A DNA stretch of 42,231 nt from Nocardia brevicatena NBRC 12119 (GTDB taxonomy: Bacteria; Actinomycetota; Actinomycetes; Mycobacteriales; Mycobacteriaceae). The stretch is from positions 1-42,231 of the forward strand of contig NZ_BAFU01000003.1 of assembly GCF_000308495.1 (NCBI RefSeq), written 5' to 3'. The notes beneath the pieces are model-generated. The model ran no database searches. It worked only from the letters and a program-made list of their open reading frames with translations, and was not told the DNA's origin. Of the stretch, positions 39,335 through 42,231 are shown piece by piece (position 1 is the stretch's first letter; every line of letters begins with the position of its first letter). The translations under genes and the position numbers were made by a program.

Positions 39335-39586
39335 ATGAAAACGATCCGGCAACGCGACCTCCGCAACGACAGCGGCAAAGTCCTCGCCGCAGTCGAAGCC
39401 GGCGAAAGCTTCACTATCACCCGCAACGGCAAACCTGTCGCCGAACTCAAGCCTCTGACACGGCGAACCTTCGTGCCCATCGCCGAACTCGCCCGCACCA
39501 GCGCCCGCCTGCCGCGTATCGACTACAACGAGTGGCGTGCCGATATGGATGCGATGATCGACCAAGAGCTCCCTGATCGTGAGTGA
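39335..39586 (+). CDS. Phd/YefM-type antitoxin of a VapBC-like pair
   Basis: 83 aa. N-terminal DNA-binding domain of the Phd/YefM class: KTIRQRDLRNDSGKVLAAVEAGESFTITRNGKPVAELKPL. The C-terminal RLPRIDYNEWRADMDAM should wrap the toxin. It overlaps the PIN toxin gene by 8 bp and probably autorepresses. It lies 263 bp beyond attR, outside the prophage-like element. Confidence 0.9.
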   Translation: MKTIRQRDLRNDSGKVLAAVEAGESFTITRNGKPVAELKPLTRRTFVPIAELARTSARLPRIDYNEWRADMDAMIDQELPDRE

Positions 39587-39992
39587 ACCCACCATCCCCC
39601 GGCACGTGCTGCTCGACACATCGGTCCTCATCGATTACCTCGAGGTGCAAACATCGTTGCCCGATGAAGCGGAAGCCGCCATCAGTGCGGTAAGCCTTGC
39701 CGAACTCGCCGCCGGACTGCACTCCACCAAAGACCCGCTGAAACAAGCCCAACGTCAGCTCCAGTTCCAGTGGGTCTCGAAATCGTTCAACCCCCTCGCG
39801 TTCGACGCCGAGACGGCCAACATATACGGGTCATTGGCTTTTCTCCTCGAACAGATCGGGCGTAAACCCCGAGGACGAGTGGCCGACCTCCAGATAGCGG
39901 CTACAGCAGTCCAGTACAGCTTGCCGCTGTACACCCGCAACCCAGATGACTTCAAAGGGCTCGGACCGCTGCTGAACATCGTCGCGGTGTAG
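39579..39992 (+). CDS. vapC: PIN-domain RNase toxin VapC
   Basis: 137 aa from GTG 39579. PIN nuclease acting on RNA, usually tRNA or rRNA. The acidic active site is complete: VLLDTSVLIDYL (first Asp), VSLAELAAGLH (Glu), GRVADLQIAATA (Asp), and YTRNPDDF (fourth acidic position). Translationally coupled to the antitoxin. Confidence 0.92.
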   Translation: MSEPTIPRHVLLDTSVLIDYLEVQTSLPDEAEAAISAVSLAELAAGLHSTKDPLKQAQRQLQFQWVSKSFNPLAFDAETANIYGSLAFLLEQIGRKPRGRVADLQIAATAVQYSLPLYTRNPDDFKGLGPLLNIVAV

Positions 39993-40391
39993 AAACATTC
40001 GTCCGCCCGGTTCCGGCTCTCCCCGTACAAATCCCCTTACGTCCCCTCCGCTCGTCCCGGGGGCATAGCCGGAGCCCGGATGCGTGCGCGCTCTCTGGGA
40101 TTTCCTCAGGCCACGGGCAGCTGGCCTGAGCCCGATCCGATAGGGTCCACTCACATATATGCGCTGGTCAAGCCGGGTAATTCGTAACATCGGCCGGCGT
40201 GGGGTTTACCGGCTTGTCCGGGCCGGTCGTCGGTGCTCGGCCGAATATGCCTATCGCGGTGGTGATAACGCCGGGGAAAGCAAGCGTCAGTTCGGCAAGG
40301 GCGGTGGTTCGGACTCGTGCTTGTTCGGCCCCGCAAGACGGATCCGTATCGTACCGTCACCGACATCGGCCCAGGTTGTGGCTTCTGTGAT
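39993..40391. other. 400-bp stretch without a recognisable gene
   Basis: Short frames on both strands have no family-like sequence. It lies downstream of the leftward ADP-ribosyltransferase remnant, where an immunity gene would be expected, but none can be supported. No hairpin or repeat of note. Confidence 0.35.
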
Positions 40392-41330
40392 CTATATTTG
40401 AACCATATAGATCACTGTGCGGCCTTGTTGTGGATCAGACCTCCGGTCGATCACCTCGAATTGATCGCCGGGTCGAAACAGAACTTCATGCTCGCGGGGT
40501 GTATACGAATAAGGTGCGATATACTTTCCGGTTTTTGATATGATTCTGAACTCAACTTTTCCAGGAAAAGTCGCCTCTTCACCTGCGGTCGTGCTGGTGA
40601 ATCTCTTCTCTGTAATGACCGCACCACGCTGGTAGCGGTCCAGCTCATCCGGTCGAAGATTGGTATCCCTGCGCACTATACCATGATAGTCGGGCAATTT
40701 GGAGAGAGCTCTTTGGAGTGCATCAACTCGATCTCTTTCTAAATCGGTTAGGGTTCCATTCTGCAGTGGTTTGTTCAACTCCATGTGGTGTGCGCCGGTG
40801 TACCGACTTATTATCCTGATGTCGGATTCGGTCAGACCGGGCGAATTTTGAACATTCCTTCGAATAGGGTCCACAAGCCGTAGTGCCTCGATTTCATCGT
40901 CGGTCAACAGTCGAGTGTTGTGCCGGCTGCGATCGGAGTCGATTCGGGCTGCGAATTCCTCGTCGCTGAAGCGAGGTTCCGTACCGATAGAGTCTCCGAT
41001 ATCGGAAACGCCGCTCTCGACATCGGTGATTTCATTGGCGGCGCCCTCGACTGTGTGACCGATAGACTTGGTGTCATGCGCAAGAAGCCCTGTCCATCTT
41101 GCAATGCCATCGCGCAGACGTTCGGTAAGTTCGGTCCATTTCCGCGCCAGCTCGCGTCCGATCAACAAGGTAACGCCGCTCTCGGCCCAATCTCGTAGGC
41201 TTCTTCTCGAAGCACCTTCGCCGCATCCGCTTGGTTATATAATCCTCGGCCGTAAGTCCCGCCAGAGGCGGGCCGAGGTGAGTTCGAAGCTTCCATCCGA
41301 CGGTCTGTGTCCTTTTGTGTACTTGCGGTT
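40392..41330 (-). pseudogene. ADP-ribosyltransferase toxin, 5'-truncated and frameshifted
   Basis: The catalytic part is the frame 40392-41168 (258 aa from TTG). It has the R-S-E signature of ADP-ribosyltransferase exotoxins: YHGIVRRDTN with Arg167, KRFTSTT (STS-like, 190-194), and the ExE pair Glu226-His-Glu228 in REHEVLFRPGDQFEV, which predicts arginine as target. Upstream, YNQADAAKVLREEAYEIG lies in another frame and joins at about 41185 to ESGVTLLIGRELARKW, so a frameshift is likely. That frame runs open into the IS left end at 41331, so the 5' part of a longer, probably polymorphic-type toxin is gone. Confidence 0.7.
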
Positions 41331-41348
41331 AAGAGTTCCTAACAGAAT
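41331..41348 (+). repeat. IS left terminal inverted repeat
   Basis: 18 bp, perfect inverse of 42197-42214. Confidence 0.9.
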
Positions 41349-41397
41349 TGTGGGGTAGGGCCGTCTACCCCGGTCGATGACCGGGTAGACGCGGTGT

Positions 41398-42206
41398 ATG
41401 CGCAAGGGCGAGCGACCACCGTGGATCGTGCCGGATGACCTGTGGGAGCAGATCGAGCCGCTGCTGCCGCGTCCCGCGCCGCGGGTGAATCGGGCCGGCC
41501 GCAAGAGGTTGCCGGACCGGCAGGTGTTGTGCGGAATCTTGTTCGTGCTGCACACCGGGATCCAGTGGGAGTACCTGCCCCAACAGCTCGGGTTCGGTTC
41601 GGGGATGACGTGCTGGAGCCGCCTGGCCGAATGGAACGAGGCCGGAGTGTGGCGCAGGCTCCACGAGGTCCTGCTCGCCGAGTTGCACGCGGGCGACCGG
41701 CTCGACTGGGAGCGGGCGGTCATCTACTCCTCCCACGTGCGGGCGGCTCGACGCGGCCCAAAGCGGGCCGAGCCCGGTCGACCGCAGCCGGTCGGGCTCG
41801 AAACACCACGTCCTCGGGAGGGGCGGGGTATCCCCCTCGCGGCGTCGCTGACCGGGGGCAACCGCAATGATGTCACCGAACTGCTGCCGCTGATCGACAC
41901 GGTGCCGGTGGTGCGCGGGCACCCCGCCGCCGACCCGTGCGGCTGTACGCCGACCGCGGCTACGACCACGACGTCTACCGTCGATTGCTGCGGGACAGGG
42001 GCATTCACCCGGTTATCGCCCGCCGCGGACAGCCTCACGGCTCCGGACTCGGTGGCATCCGCTGGACCGTGGAACGCACCATCGCCTGGTACCACGGCTT
42101 CAAAAGACTGCGCATCCGCTGGGAACGACGCGACGACATTCACGAGGCATTCCTCGGCCTGGCCACCTGCATCATCGTCCACCGACACGTTCACCGATTC
42201 TGTTAG
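41398..42206 (+). pseudogene. IS5-family transposase, frame-broken
   Basis: Begins MRKGERPPWIVPDDLWEQI and continues with LLPRPAPRVNRAGRKRLPDRQVLCGILFVLHTGIQWEYLP, the IS5 N-terminal domain. The first catalytic Asp motif (D-S-S-x-VRA) reads YSSHVRA, so the Asp is lost. The GSKHHVL motif lies in a shifted frame while flanking GIPLAASLTGGNRNDVTELLPLID returns to the first frame. The C-terminal part (VRLYADRGYDHDVYRR..., with the last catalytic Glu in WTVERTIAWYHGFKRLRIRWE) is in the -1 frame. The last switch could be programmed, as in IS427, but the others make it inactive. Confidence 0.82.
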
Positions 42207-42214
42207 GAACTCTT
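42197..42214 (-). repeat. IS right terminal inverted repeat
   Basis: 18 bp, perfect inverse of 41331-41348. Confidence 0.9.
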
Positions 42215-42231
42215 ACACCGGCACAGCTCCT

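Larger units (their letters stand above)
41331..42214 (+). mobile_element. Degenerate IS5-family insertion sequence (884 bp)
   Basis: Perfect 18-bp terminal inverted repeats (AAGAGTTCCTAACAGAAT) at 41331-41348 and 42197-42214 surround one transposase region in two or three frames. Length and layout fit the IS427/IS1031-like part of the IS5 family. TA lies at both junctions, a possible 2-bp duplication. It interrupts the ADP-ribosyltransferase gene at its left side. Confidence 0.85.

Noticed and set aside
40151-40366. Immunity gene downstream of the ADP-ribosyltransferase
   Set aside because: The only frame there is Arg/Pro/His-rich with no structure-like pattern and no ribosome site.

Overview
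The window is high-GC actinobacterial DNA, most likely from a mycolic-acid producer close to Nocardia. Three things point there: an arabinogalactan-type cluster (galactofuranosyltransferase GlfT1 with the Wzm/Wzt galactan exporter), a proteasome activator Bpa ending in its GQYL docking tail, and a mycothiol-dependent enzyme family. From memory, the gene order 37-7153 and 26720-28888 matches the Rv3777-Rv3783 and Rv3752-Rv3754 neighbourhoods of Mycobacterium tuberculosis; this was not searched.

Layout. (1) 1-13.7 kb is core chromosome: a cell-envelope operon read leftwards (wzm, wzt, glfT1, perhaps a Pro-rich membrane protein), bpa, a class V aminotransferase-like protein without its PLP lysine, a quinone oxidoreductase, an alpha-hydroxy-acid oxidase, a truncated haemoglobin, a methyltransferase behind an iron-box-like palindrome, a secreted antigen-85-like esterase, an aromatic aminotransferase, a dienelactone-hydrolase-like protein, and tRNA-Ser(TGA), tRNA-Ser(GCT) and tRNA-Arg(ACG). 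(2) 13.7-20.97 kb is a decayed island in the 3' end of tRNA-Arg, bounded by a 35-bp direct repeat. It carries a broken tyrosine integrase, a SUKH/SMI1 protein, a regulator cassette, a flavoprotein and an AT-richer two-gene unit (nuclease-like protein plus a large unknown). The tail of a second flavoprotein gene lies just outside its right end. (3) 21.3-28.9 kb is core-type again: VOC protein, frameshifted AraC regulator, TetR regulator, mycothiol-dependent enzyme, cytosine methyltransferase and Vsr with a 37-codon ORF between them, glycolipid-binding-like protein, tyrA, a TadA-associated protein, tadA and tRNA-Ser(CGA). (4) 28.9-39.07 kb is a compact prophage-like element of about 10.2 kb in tRNA-Ser(CGA). 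It has 25-bp att repeats, paired candidate arm sites, an intact integrase, repressor and excisionase, a tightly overlapped run of early genes, a RepA/PriCT-type ATPase with an 11-bp iteron-like array inside its gene, a WhiB protein, a probable scaffold and a major capsid protein, but no recognisable terminase, portal, protease, tail or lysis gene. (5) 39.1-42.2 kb holds a Phd/VapC toxin-antitoxin pair, a 5'-truncated ADP-ribosyltransferase toxin and a degenerate IS5-family element with 18-bp terminal repeats.

How the parts relate. The two tRNA-borne elements share a divergent three-gene cassette: an XRE-TPR regulator on one side, and on the other a ~60-residue protein followed by a resolvase-fold-like protein. 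In the island the regulator is frameshifted and followed by the flavoprotein; in the prophage-like element it is intact and sits at the attR end like a cargo module. This cassette, the capsid-without-packaging satellite layout, and the nuclease-like pair at 18586-20332 are the strongest candidates for undescribed biology. All functional statements come from reading the sequence and family knowledge; no database search was run.
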